Part shown: in pieces, positions 7,288-15,201 of the stretch
Position numbering within the stretch: the stretch's first letter is position 1
Layout of the letters: each line of letters starts with the position of its first letter
Position numbers and translations under genes: made by a program
Assembly: GCA_018820005.1 (NCBI GenBank)
Contig: JAHJOS010000419.1
Location: forward strand, 1-23,192
DNA: 23,192 bases
Direction of reading: 5' to 3'
Source: Alphaproteobacteria bacterium
GTDB lineage: Bacteria > Pseudomonadota > Alphaproteobacteria > Rhizobiales > Devosiaceae
The notes under the pieces: model-generated
Database searches by the model: none
Told to the model about the DNA's origin: nothing
Seen by the model: only the letters and a program-made list of their open reading frames with translations

Positions 7288-8283
7288 ATGCTGTCCAAAT
7301 ACGCGTTGAGTTCCGCTGCGGCCATTCTTGCCGTTGCCAGCTTCACATTTCCCGCTCTTGCAGATGATGCGGTGGCGCTCTGTGATGCCCTGGCGTCCAG
7401 CCCGCTTGATACGGCGCGTCCGGCCGATGTGACCGGCATCGCGTTTGAAGAGATAGATGTCGCCACAGCCGAACCGGCATGCCGAGCGGCCTGGGAGGCG
7501 ACGTCTGATCCTCGCATCCGTTACCAGCTTGCGCGCGTGCTGTTCCACGACAACAAGCTTGAGGAAGCCAATGTGCTGTTTGGCCAGGCAGCGGCCGGCG
7601 GCCATGTTGATGCCAAGATCGGCATGGCGCAGACATTGCTTGAACTGGCGCGCGGACAAGCGGCAGTGCTGTTGCAGGAGGCCGCCGATTCCGGCAGCGT
7701 CAATGCAATGTACAACCTTGCAGTAGACTATGCCGAGGGTGTCGGCGTGCCGCAGGACTCAGCCAGAGCCGTGGCATTGTACGAGCAGGCAGGGGCACTT
7801 GGCGATGCCTGGTCCACCTACAATCTGGGTGTGCTCTACGATGAGGGCACTCTCGTCCTGCGCGATGCAGCCAAGGCCAAAGCCTACTATGAGCAGGCTA
7901 TTGCCAAAGATCACGTCTGGGCAAAAATAAACTTGGGCTATCTGCTGCTCGAAGGCGATGTCGACCCTACCGAACGCTCCCAGGCACTGGAGCTGTTCCG
8001 GTCGGCTGGCGTGGACCATGGCGACACCAACGCAGGTTTGCAGCTTGGCCTCATGCTTCAGGATGGCAGTGCCACTGAACAGGATGAAAGTGAGGCGCTT
8101 GTTCTCGCGGCGCTAAGGGCACGCGACACGGAACTGGGTGGGTTCCTGCAACTCGCGGATACGGGGCTTTCGGCTCGCAATCTTGCTGCTGTCAAAACGG
8201 AGTTGGGTGCGCCAGTTGGTAGCGACAGCATGGATGATGCCGCAATTGCCGAGCTGCGGCGCTACTACGCGATTGCCCCGTAA
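7288..8283 (+). CDS. Exported Sel1-repeat protein (1)
   Basis: 331 residues. A signal peptide (MLSKYALSSAAAILAVASFTFPALAD, cleavage near residue 25) is followed by a divergent N-terminal region with two cysteines (C32, C64), then Sel1-like helical repeats from about residue 80 to 270. The clearest are AMYNLAVDYAEGVGVPQDSARAVALYEQAG and TYNLGVLYDEGTLVLRDAAKAKAYYEQA, with a degenerate one at INLGYLLLEGD. Sel1 solenoids are protein-binding scaffolds, and exported ones often take part in envelope stress or signalling. No enzyme domain is present. The gene faces a second exported Sel1 gene tail to tail across an 87-bp gap with a GC-rich hairpin. Confidence 0.88.
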   Translation: MLSKYALSSAAAILAVASFTFPALADDAVALCDALASSPLDTARPADVTGIAFEEIDVATAEPACRAAWEATSDPRIRYQLARVLFHDNKLEEANVLFGQAAAGGHVDAKIGMAQTLLELARGQAAVLLQEAADSGSVNAMYNLAVDYAEGVGVPQDSARAVALYEQAGALGDAWSTYNLGVLYDEGTLVLRDAAKAKAYYEQAIAKDHVWAKINLGYLLLEGDVDPTERSQALELFRSAGVDHGDTNAGLQLGLMLQDGSATEQDESEALVLAALRARDTELGGFLQLADTGLSARNLAAVKTELGAPVGSDSMDDAAIAELRRYYAIAP

Positions 8284-8296
8284 AGCCAAGAGCACC

Positions 8297-8318
8297 GGGC
8301 GCCGGCGCGCCGGTGCCC
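8297..8318. terminator. GC-rich hairpin between convergent Sel1 genes
   Basis: Stem GGGCGCCGG (8297-8305) pairs with CCGGTGCCC (8310-8318) with one G-T wobble and a CGCG loop. It lies 14 bp after the plus-strand stop and 53 bp past the minus-strand stop, so it could serve both genes. There is no T-run, hence low confidence as an intrinsic terminator. Confidence 0.4.
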
Positions 8319-8370
8319 CTCCGAGAGCAGCCTGCATGGGTTTGAATCGGCAGGCACCGACATGTTGATG

Positions 8371-9279
8371 TTATGAACGCGCGAGTTGATCGAGAAGCGA
8401 CTGGGCTTCAGTATTGCCAAGTGAGGCGGCCCGCTTGAGCAGTTCCCTGGCCATCACCGGGTCCATCTCTGTGCCGCGCCCCGCCAAAATCAGCTTTGCG
8501 AGAGGCAACAGGGCATCATTGTTGCCCATGTCGACTGCCGTGAAATAATTGAACACGGCGGCTTCATCATCGACTGGCCCGGCGATACCGTCCTGGGCGT
8601 AGTGGCCCAATTCGTAGAAGGCCTCCGCATCGCCAAAGTGGGCGCCCAGGCGCATCAGGCGATGCGCCTCGAGGTCGTCCTTTGGCAGCCCGACGCCGGC
8701 AAAATACATTTGCCCCAGCGTGGTGGCCGCAGGACCGAACCCTTCATCGGCCGCAAAATGCAGGAAATCGAGGGCCAGGTCCGTGTCGACGGCGACGCCC
8801 GTTCCGTTGATCAAACTAATGGCCAGCGCGTGAAAGGCGGGGGTAAATCCGGCCTCAACTGCCGTCATCAATAATTGGGCGCCTTTGGCCGGGTCGCTCT
8901 GCACGCCCTGCCCACTGCTATAGAGAACGCCAGCGAGATAGAGGCCGAGCGGAACATCGTTCTGGGCGGCCCGGTCAGCAAAGTAGTAGGCATCTGCGTA
9001 TTGGCCCGCAGCGTAGTAGGCGCGCGCCATCCAGGCGTTCATGCGAAAGTCGTTCTCACCGGAACCCATGGCTGCCCAGCAGGCGTCAACCGTGGCGTCC
9101 AGATCGAGCATTGACACTGGCCGGCCCGTGGTTTCGAAGCCTGGCTCGAAGCTGCTGGCCGCCTGCGCGGCACACGCGGCTTCAAGGGCATTGAGGACCG
9201 GCACCGTCTCAGTGGCAAGAACGGGCGTAGCTATGCTGCAAAGGCTCAGTCCCAGAACGAGAAAGCTGGCGCGGATCAT
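8371..9279 (-). CDS. Exported Sel1-repeat protein (2)
   Basis: 302 residues with a signal peptide (MIRASFLVLGLSLCSIATPVLATE). A Cys-containing N-terminal segment (residues ~30-70) precedes about five Sel1-like repeats running to the C-terminus. Examples are LYLAGVLYSSGQGVQSDPAKGAQLL, ATTLGQMYFAGVGLPKDDLEAHRLM and LLPLAKLILAGRGTEMDPVMARELLKRA. The repeats are closer to consensus than in the convergent neighbour, which suggests divergent copies of a family rather than a recent duplication. AAGGAG lies 7 bases before the ATG. The gene lies 32 bp downstream of a small secreted-protein gene, and further downstream of a LuxR-type regulator, on the same strand, so regulation by that protein is possible. 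Confidence 0.88.
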   Translation of the reverse strand: MIRASFLVLGLSLCSIATPVLATETVPVLNALEAACAAQAASSFEPGFETTGRPVSMLDLDATVDACWAAMGSGENDFRMNAWMARAYYAAGQYADAYYFADRAAQNDVPLGLYLAGVLYSSGQGVQSDPAKGAQLLMTAVEAGFTPAFHALAISLINGTGVAVDTDLALDFLHFAADEGFGPAATTLGQMYFAGVGLPKDDLEAHRLMRLGAHFGDAEAFYELGHYAQDGIAGPVDDEAAVFNYFTAVDMGNNDALLPLAKLILAGRGTEMDPVMARELLKRAASLGNTEAQSLLDQLARS

Positions 9280-9311
9280 CGTGATCTCCTTGAGTTTGAG
9301 GGTTGCCAGTA

Positions 9312-9548
9312 TCAGACAGTGGCGATGGCATCGGCCTGGGCTGGCGCACGCAGGCGGATATCAAGATCGGCATGACCGCGGCTGATAGCGCGATCGTCGC
9401 AGACCGGATGGACCGGCGTTGCGTGGCGGCAATCGGCGACGACGACCTTGGCAGCTGCGGTGGGGGTATGAACCAGGGATGGGATACTGCCGACGGCGGC
9501 ATAGGCAGAGGTGGCGACAAGGGCAATAGCAAAGGCTGTGCGGATCAT
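9312..9548 (-). CDS. Small secreted protein, hypothetical
   Basis: 78 residues. The first 17 (MIRTAFAIALVATSAYA) form a credible signal peptide with an AYA cleavage site, leaving a mature peptide of about 60 residues with two cysteines (DCRHATPVHPVC) that could be disulfide-bonded. No family is recognised. The ribosome site is weak (GGAT about 10 bases before the ATG). The signal peptide, the two-cysteine core and the fit between the LuxR-type and Sel1 genes on the same strand favour a real gene, but alternative frames also remain open here. Confidence 0.5.
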   Translation of the reverse strand: MIRTAFAIALVATSAYAAVGSIPSLVHTPTAAAKVVVADCRHATPVHPVCDDRAISRGHADLDIRLRAPAQADAIATV

Positions 9549-9639
9549 TTTGTCTATCCATGGGTTGGCGTTTCGATGCCCCCATGTCTAGTTCGACCGC
9601 ACGGATGACGCTGTTCCGCGCGAAACAGCCCTACTTTTG

Positions 9640-10725
9640 CTAGCCTTGTTCCATGACCAGGCGAATGACGTCGCCCTGACGACGCACGCCGGTCTTGTCG
9701 AAAATACTGGTGAGTTGCGTTCGCACAGTTGCCAGTGACACGCCCAGGCGGTCCGCGATGACCGCTCGGTCGCCGCCACGTGCCAGTTCTTCCAGTACGG
9801 CTGTTTCCGCAGGCGTCAGTCGGAACTGCTGGCGCAAATGCTCCATTCGCTGTTGCAGCCTGGTCTCCTGATTGGTGGCAATCACCATAACGCGGTGACG
9901 GCGACCACTTTGGCTCCAGCTATCGGTTGGCATGGGGATCACCAGAAGTTGCAACGGAAGGCGGAACGTTCCGCGAAGCACAGAGATAGGCGCGCTTGCT
10001 GCCCCCGCTTTGCCGGTGCTGGCCTGGTATATGGCGCGATGGAGCAGACGCGTATCATCAGGCAGCAGGCATTCGAGCATCCCCTGCACCAGACGCACAC
10101 CATCGGCCTCGGCCAGAAGTCCCTCTGCTACTTCATTGGCCGCCTCGCACGCGCCATTTTCGCCGACAACGAAGACTCCGCGGTCCACCAAAGCAAGGGC
10201 CGAGAAGGCGTTCAGGCTATCCGAACGGCTCTCCTCCAAGATCTGGTTAATGCGGAAGGCGCGCGTCAAATGGGGCGACAGTATCTGGAGGAACTCAATT
10301 GCATCCTGTTCAAACGGCTTGTTGGCCGAAATCATCAGGTTGGCGCTCCACCCGCCGGTGGTTGCGATAGTGAGGGCGACCCCATGGCGCAGGCCCTGAG
10401 GAAGACACCAGTCGTTGTAGAAGGCCGTCTTATAGAAGGTTTCCTTGTCTACCAGGTCACGGTCGAATGCAGCCTGCCCTACCGGCAATGACCGGGCACC
10501 CAGTTGCATGGGATTGCTCGCATGATAGTGCGAAGTGTAGAGCCGCACCATTTCGGGATCTGTTCTGGGGGCCATGAATACCGGCGCGCGAATGCCGCTC
10601 AAACCGCCAAGGACCGCATCGAAACCGCCGGTTTCGTCCGCCAGACGTTCCATCATCGACAGCCATTGTGATGGGTCCGCACCAGCCTCATAGATGCCAT
10701 CGATCAGAGCGAGAACTTTGTCCAT
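9640..10725 (-). CDS. LuxR-family transcriptional regulator
   Basis: 361 residues. The C-terminal LuxR/FixJ helix-turn-helix covers about 303-357: LTPAETAVLEELARGGDRAV, IADRLGVSLATVRTQL, IFDKTGVRRQGDVIRLV. The spacing of the LTPxE start, the IA-RLGVS turn and the TVRTQLTSIFDKTG recognition part is standard. The N-terminal 290 residues match neither an acyl-homoserine-lactone-binding domain nor a receiver domain with a phospho-acceptor aspartate. A PAS-like segment around 175-215 (ALALVDRGVFVVGENG) is possible. This layout is common among orphan LuxR regulators in alphaproteobacteria; the signal is unknown. Downstream on the same strand are the small secreted protein and Sel1 protein 2. Confidence 0.9.
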   Translation of the reverse strand: MDKVLALIDGIYEAGADPSQWLSMMERLADETGGFDAVLGGLSGIRAPVFMAPRTDPEMVRLYTSHYHASNPMQLGARSLPVGQAAFDRDLVDKETFYKTAFYNDWCLPQGLRHGVALTIATTGGWSANLMISANKPFEQDAIEFLQILSPHLTRAFRINQILEESRSDSLNAFSALALVDRGVFVVGENGACEAANEVAEGLLAEADGVRLVQGMLECLLPDDTRLLHRAIYQASTGKAGAASAPISVLRGTFRLPLQLLVIPMPTDSWSQSGRRHRVMVIATNQETRLQQRMEHLRQQFRLTPAETAVLEELARGGDRAVIADRLGVSLATVRTQLTSIFDKTGVRRQGDVIRLVMEQG

Positions 10726-10926
10726 GGCTCATCCATGTTCGACAAAAACTGGGCGGCGACCAAAAGGTCAACGCTGTCCTGCAGGGCCACAATATACTGT
10801 CAGCATTGACCGAAGAGTCCGTTCGTTTCGCTGACGGCGGTCAGTAAGCCATAGTGTGGCAGTGTATTCCAGTGGTTATCGGTATTCCCACTGAGAGGGG
10901 CCCAGCCGCGGTGGTCTCCGAGAAGA

Positions 10927-10954
10927 TGTCGCCGGCATGGGTTTGCCGACGACA
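10927..10954 (-). terminator. Probable terminator of the flavin/b561 operon
   Basis: Arms TGTCGCCGGCA (10927-10937) and TGCCGACGACA (10944-10954) pair over 11 bp with one wobble and a 6-base loop. On the minus strand it lies 33 bp past the cytochrome b561 stop and is followed by TCTTCTC, a weak pyrimidine run. Confidence 0.5.
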
Positions 10955-10986
10955 TTGAAACGCGCCAACATGGCAAAAGCGGCAGC

Positions 10987-11496
10987 CTAGGCCGCATCGA
11001 CCTTGGCCGGCACCAGCATGCGGGTGAGCGTCGCGTCGCGTAGCACAAAATGGTGGAACAGCGCGGCAACGGCATGCAAGGCAATCAGGATGATGAAGGC
11101 GGGCTTGGCCAGTTGATGGATCTCGCCCATTTCAGGATTGAGGTGCACCGTGATCAGGCCGCTAACCGGCACGGCGACGAGCAGGATATAGAACAACACG
11201 TGCGTGGCCTTGCCAGCAAGGACCAGAAGCGGGTTCTTGTCGATTGGCGCGGGTGAACCATAGCGCAGCCGAACGAGAATGCGGACGGCCACCAGGACAA
11301 GGATGCCGATACCAACCCAGTAGTGCGCCGTGGCAAGCAGGGCGTCGCTGCCACTGATTGCGGTGCCTTCCTCGGCAGCGTCGGTAGCGGTTACCATGCT
11401 CTCGCCAAACACGAGCTGGAACAGCACCATGGCAGCAATCAGCCAATGCAGCCCAATCTGTATGGGGCCATAGCCGTTCGTCTTTTGTAAGCTCAT
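10987..11496 (-). CDS. Cytochrome b561 family protein
   Basis: 169 residues, a four-helix di-haem membrane protein that passes electrons across or within the inner membrane, usually between quinol and a soluble partner. Helices run at about 13-31, 52-73, 93-115 and 132-152. Candidate haem histidines sit at H17 (IGLHWLIA), H58 (AHYWVG), H99 and H141/H149, the bacterial b561 pattern with His near the start of helices 1 and 2. The HWL motif after a Tyr-Gly-N-terminus is typical. It starts 2 bp after the ApbE stop codon and is the last gene of the operon. It would be a natural second electron port of the flavin system, which is inference from context. Confidence 0.9.
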   Translation of the reverse strand: MSLQKTNGYGPIQIGLHWLIAAMVLFQLVFGESMVTATDAAEEGTAISGSDALLATAHYWVGIGILVLVAVRILVRLRYGSPAPIDKNPLLVLAGKATHVLFYILLVAVPVSGLITVHLNPEMGEIHQLAKPAFIILIALHAVAALFHHFVLRDATLTRMLVPAKVDAA

Positions 11497-11498
11497 CG

Positions 11499-12467
11499 TC
11501 AGTTTTCTCCCAAAGAGGCGTTTGACAGGGCGGCAAAGGCGCCAACCCCGATTTCTTGCAGGCCATGCTGGCTGCGGATCGTGAAGAGTGCGTCAAGTCC
11601 GAGGTGCTCGGCCATCTGCGGGCCGGCGTCCTCGCCAAGCACCATCAGGGCCGTGGCCCAGGCATCGGCGACAGCACAGTGCTCTGCTGTAACTGTGACC
11701 GCGCAAACACTGCTGCGCAGCGGCATGCCGCTGTGTGGGTCAATCGTGTGGGAAACCACCTCCTGGCCGTGGGCGCGCCAATGTCGATAGTCGCCAGAGG
11801 TGGCCATTGCCACGTCGCTGACCTCGAACGTGCGTGCCAGTGCCCGCTGGTCGCGGTCGGGCCGTTCAAGACCAACGACCCAGCCGGTGCTGTCGGGGCG
11901 TGTTCCGCAGGCGCGGACCTCGCCGTCAATGCTAACGACGAAGTTTGCAATGCCCTGCCCCAGCAGGACTTCGGCCAAGCAATCGACGCCGTGGCCTTTG
12001 GCGATGCCACAGAGGTCGACCTGTACATCCTGGATGCGGCGCAGGCGGGACCCGGCCAGATCGAGCTCGATGATGGCATTTGCGGTTGGACGATTGTTCC
12101 GTGCAGCGGCAATGGCCGTTCCGTCAGGCTCGGGCAGGGCCGAACCGAAGCCCCACGCCTGAACAGCCGCGCCCACACCGATATCAAAGGCACCACCCGA
12201 TACCTGGCCAATCTGCAGCCCCAGCGCCACGACCGAACACAGTTGCGGCGCCACAACCAGCCAGACGCCGAGCGGTGTCCGGTTGAGCTGCATCAGATCA
12301 CTTTGCGGCTTCCAGGTGGACATGGTGTTGTCCACGGCATCGACCGCCGCCTGCAGAGCAGTGTTCAGTTCGGGTTTGGGCCTGGACGTGGCGAAGAGGA
12401 CCACTGACCACCGCGTTCCCATCGTCGGGCCGCTCAGAACAAAGCGTTCGATAGTATCAGTAGACAT
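11499..12467 (-). CDS. apbE: FAD:protein FMN transferase, apparently without signal peptide
   Basis: 322 residues. ApbE transfers FMN from FAD to a Thr/Ser in target proteins in a Mg-dependent reaction. Family blocks in order: MGTRWSV (16-22), MSTWKPQSDLMQLNR (49-63), GGAFDIGVGA (91-100), IAKGHGVDCLAE (155-166), SIDGEVRACG (179-188, where most relatives have GGD/GGE), ATSGDYRHW (222-230), HTIDPHSG (240-247) and the metal-site AVADAWATAL (265-274). The N-terminus goes directly into the catalytic fold, with no signal peptide or lipobox. Upstream in frame there is a stop at 12501 and no alternative start. The ATG overlaps the end of the reductase gene by 11 bp. Its probable substrate is the DUF2271 protein two genes upstream. 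Most ApbE proteins for exported targets are periplasmic, so the missing signal is notable. Confidence 0.93.
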   Translation of the reverse strand: MSTDTIERFVLSGPTMGTRWSVVLFATSRPKPELNTALQAAVDAVDNTMSTWKPQSDLMQLNRTPLGVWLVVAPQLCSVVALGLQIGQVSGGAFDIGVGAAVQAWGFGSALPEPDGTAIAAARNNRPTANAIIELDLAGSRLRRIQDVQVDLCGIAKGHGVDCLAEVLLGQGIANFVVSIDGEVRACGTRPDSTGWVVGLERPDRDQRALARTFEVSDVAMATSGDYRHWRAHGQEVVSHTIDPHSGMPLRSSVCAVTVTAEHCAVADAWATALMVLGEDAGPQMAEHLGLDALFTIRSQHGLQEIGVGAFAALSNASLGEN

Positions 12468-14670
12468 CTTCGAGATAGCGTCCTTTAGCGCGAAGGCTAG
12501 TCACTGTCTCACCGACCGGGGCGAGGCAGAAGTCGATACTGTCGCGTACGCCTTCGGCCATCTGCCTGCCACCACACACCATGATCTGGGCCCCGCTGGC
12601 AACCAGTTTGCGGATGGCGTCCGCGTCCTCGCGCAGACTGTCCTGCACATAGCGGCCGCCGACGACCCGGGAGAACGCCGTGGCGAGGCCCGCCAGACGA
12701 TGGTCGGCAAGGGCCGCGCGCAGCAGCGGCGCATAGAGGAAGTCCGAAGCCGGGTCACGGCCGCCGAAATAAAGGTAGTATGGCTGATGGCGGTCATTGC
12801 CACCGACAAAGCCGGCGAGTGGCCCGATGCCCGTCCCTGCCCCGATCAGGATCACGGGCGCCTTGCCTGACTGCGGCCGGAAATCAGGGTTGCGCTTGAT
12901 GAAGGCGGTGATGGACTGACCGGGTTCAAGGCCATGCAGGAACTCCGAGCAGACGCCGCCGGCCATCTTGCGCACGCAGATTTCCAGCACATCATCTTTA
13001 GACGAGGAGGCAAGCGAGTAATAACGCGGCACGGGATTGCCGGGCGGAATGATACCGACAAGATCGCCTGGTTCAAAGTTCAGGCTGCTGCGGCGACCCA
13101 ATAGGCGTTGCAGCAGGCTGGGCCGCTCGCTGGGCAGGGCAAAACGCAGGACGGTGGTTGGCGCCTGTACCTCGGTGCCGAAGTCGGTGCGCTCGAGCAG
13201 CACCAGCTCGTTAGTGGCGGGCTGGGTGGGCACGTGTTCCAGGACGAGATCATGACCCAGCCGTTCGCCCAGGGCGTTGCCCCACTGCGCAAAGCTCTGC
13301 GACGATTGACGATCGACGCTGGTAAACGGGACCAATTCAGTCAGGCCGCGTTCGCGCATAGCCAATGCTGTGTCCTCGGCGAAGCGGCAGAACTGCTCGA
13401 AGCTGCGATCGCCAAAGCCCAGAACGGCAAAGCGCAGGCCCTGAGTGGGCACGAAGCGCGTCAGGCGGGACATGAAGGACTTTGCCGATGCAGGCGCGGT
13501 GCCGTCCCCGTAGGTTGCCGTCAGCACCAGGATCTGTTTGGCCGCAGGATAGTCATGTGCCAGCGCATTCATGGGTGCGACATGGGACTTGTGCCCCGTG
13601 GCTGCCAGCGCCAGGTGAAGATTGGCGGCAAAACCCCAGGTCGAATTGCCCTCGCTGCCGACCAGAATGATGGTGTCGGCGTGCCGGGCCGCAACGTTGC
13701 CTGCGATGCGGGGCTGGTTGCGACGGCGCAGCCACCAGATCACCGTCCCGGTGACAGCGAGCACAGGCACACAGAGCGAAGCAAGCCCCAGCAAGGCGCC
13801 GAACCACCACAGGCCCTGGCCAGTGTGCAGCATGTAGATGGTTTCATAGATCGACTGCCCGATGCCATTGGGCGTGAAGCTCAACCAGGCGCCCGTGGCC
13901 TGATCGACATAGCCCTGCCCGGCTGACGTGATGAGCGTGAACACGTCAGTTGCGTCGCCGGCATAGGGAAAGGTGATTTCGCGCAGATCCGACAGCGGCA
14001 ATGCCTGAAGCGCCGATAAGGTGCCGACAGACGCTGGCGCGCCGCCATCAACGGTCGTCGGAAAGGCACTCAGCGTGCCGCCGGTATCGCCCAACAGACC
14101 GAAACTGTTGAGTGACATGACGACGCCCGTCATGCCGCTGACCAGCAGCCCCAGGACGGCCAGACGCGCCAGTTCGACATGCAGGCGCTGCGACAGAGTG
14201 CCCTTTGCCGTCGTAAAGAGCTTGCGCCACCCACCCAGCCGGTTGGCCAGCAGGATCATGCCGCTGGCGGCGAGCACCACAATGGCAAGCGCACTCAGGC
14301 CGGATGCCAGGCGGCCATTCATATCCAGAAACAGCGAGCGATGCAGTTCCGTGAAGAAGGCAAAGAATGGCGATGGCACCATTTCGCCAAGGACTGTGCC
14401 GCTTGCCGGATCGATTTTGGCGGCCAAGGCGCCCTGCCCGGCGTCGTAATAGGCGGTAATGGCGCCGGAGGCGGCATGGGTGATCCGGGTGACACCAGGC
14501 AGTTGATTGGCAACAGTCTGGGCCAGTTCGGCAACGTCCATGCTGCCCGCCTGAGGCGTGGTTGCGTGATCCAGCATCGGCTGCAGTGATAGCACTACGC
14601 CGGTCATTGCCATGAAGGCGACGATCAGGCCGGCGATCAGACCGGGCAGAGAATGGAGACGACGCAACAT
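12457..14670 (-). CDS. PepSY-TM / flavodoxin / FAD-NADPH reductase fusion protein
   Basis: 737 residues from the ATG at 14670, chosen because GAGGT stands 6 bases upstream and it leaves a 16-bp gap to the previous gene. The ATG at 14721 would overlap that gene and lacks a ribosome site. Domains: PepSY-associated membrane part (1-316) with about four helices and candidate haem histidines H6 (RRLHSLPG), H110 (ELHRSLF), H164 (RLHVELA) and H282 (YMLHTGQGLW). A flavodoxin-like FMN domain follows (about 334-475; GSEGNST P-loop at 338-344, TATYGDGT). Last is a sulfite-reductase/CPR-type module (about 490-737) with FAD motif RYYSLASS (549-556), GGVCSEFL and NADPH motif IGAGTGIGPLAGF (609-621). It probably moves electrons from cytosolic NADPH through FAD and FMN to membrane haem and out to the periplasm. 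Siderophore-iron reduction is an alternative role. Confidence 0.92.
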   Translation of the reverse strand: MLRRLHSLPGLIAGLIVAFMAMTGVVLSLQPMLDHATTPQAGSMDVAELAQTVANQLPGVTRITHAASGAITAYYDAGQGALAAKIDPASGTVLGEMVPSPFFAFFTELHRSLFLDMNGRLASGLSALAIVVLAASGMILLANRLGGWRKLFTTAKGTLSQRLHVELARLAVLGLLVSGMTGVVMSLNSFGLLGDTGGTLSAFPTTVDGGAPASVGTLSALQALPLSDLREITFPYAGDATDVFTLITSAGQGYVDQATGAWLSFTPNGIGQSIYETIYMLHTGQGLWWFGALLGLASLCVPVLAVTGTVIWWLRRRNQPRIAGNVAARHADTIILVGSEGNSTWGFAANLHLALAATGHKSHVAPMNALAHDYPAAKQILVLTATYGDGTAPASAKSFMSRLTRFVPTQGLRFAVLGFGDRSFEQFCRFAEDTALAMRERGLTELVPFTSVDRQSSQSFAQWGNALGERLGHDLVLEHVPTQPATNELVLLERTDFGTEVQAPTTVLRFALPSERPSLLQRLLGRRSSLNFEPGDLVGIIPPGNPVPRYYSLASSSKDDVLEICVRKMAGGVCSEFLHGLEPGQSITAFIKRNPDFRPQSGKAPVILIGAGTGIGPLAGFVGGNDRHQPYYLYFGGRDPASDFLYAPLLRAALADHRLAGLATAFSRVVGGRYVQDSLREDADAIRKLVASGAQIMVCGGRQMAEGVRDSIDFCLAPVGETVTSLRAKGRYLEDVY

Positions 14671-14686
14671 AACGAACCTCGATGTG

Positions 14687-15157
14687 CTAGAACGTGACTG
14701 CCATGGAAGAAATGTAGCCATTGCCGGCGACTACCGTGCCCGAATTGGCCTGCGTGAGGGGGAGCACAACGTCGTCGCGGTTCTCGGCCCCGTGTTCGAC
14801 CGCTGAATCCACATGAATGGTGTAGCCGGCGTCGATCAGGGCATCGGCAACGGCAATGCCGACCTTCAGTGTGCGGCCGCTGCCGACGCTGGCCCCGGTG
14901 ATGGTATCGATCCGCTGGTTGGTGCCCGAGATGCCTCGGACCCAACCGCGCAGGTGGCGGTAGTATTCCGAGCGGCCGCCGGCGACCCAGAGCGTGGAGT
15001 CATAGGTACCGTCGGGCTTGGTCAGGTAGACCGCGAGGTAGGCTGGAGGACCCTGATAATTGGTCATCTGGATCGCAAGCGTGGCGTCCTTGGCATAGGC
15101 AAGGCCGGGTGCCGAGAAGGCCGTAGCCAACAGCAGAATGGCAGTGAGTTTTTTCAT
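14687..15157 (-). CDS. Exported DUF2271 protein with ApbE-type flavinylation motif
   Basis: 156 residues from the ATG at 15157 (a TTG five codons upstream, at 15172, is the only longer option). The signal peptide MKKLTAILLLATAFSAPGLAYA sends it to the periplasm. The mature domain matches DUF2271: IQMTNYQGPPAYLAVYLTKP, then TLWVAGGRSEYYRHLRGW. Residues 84-90 read DTITGAS, which fits the D-x-x-[ST]-G-A-[ST] consensus flavinylated by ApbE in NqrC, RnfG and FMN-binding domains; S90 would carry the FMN. An apbE gene in the same operon supports this. The protein is the first gene of the operon and is a likely electron acceptor for the PepSY fusion reductase. The final acceptor is unknown. DUF2271 has been linked to apbE clusters in published genome surveys as I recall. 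Confidence 0.88.
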   Translation of the reverse strand: MKKLTAILLLATAFSAPGLAYAKDATLAIQMTNYQGPPAYLAVYLTKPDGTYDSTLWVAGGRSEYYRHLRGWVRGISGTNQRIDTITGASVGSGRTLKVGIAVADALIDAGYTIHVDSAVEHGAENRDDVVLPLTQANSGTVVAGNGYISSMAVTF

Positions 15158-15201
15158 GGCGAGGACATCCAATGGGTTAGGCGTTGGCTGCTTGTCCCAT
15201 T

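Noticed and set aside
9610..9629. GCTGTT/AACAGC stem-loop after the LuxR-type gene as a terminator
   Set aside because: Only 6 bp, an 8-base loop and no T-run in the direction of transcription.
11556..12407. 283-codon open frame on the plus strand
   Set aside because: Antisense to apbE, whose motifs are complete. The frame has no recognisable domain.
14671..14721. 17-residue longer start for the PepSY fusion reductase
   Set aside because: It overlaps the DUF2271 gene by 35 bp without a ribosome site, while the ATG at 14670 has GAGGT at proper spacing.
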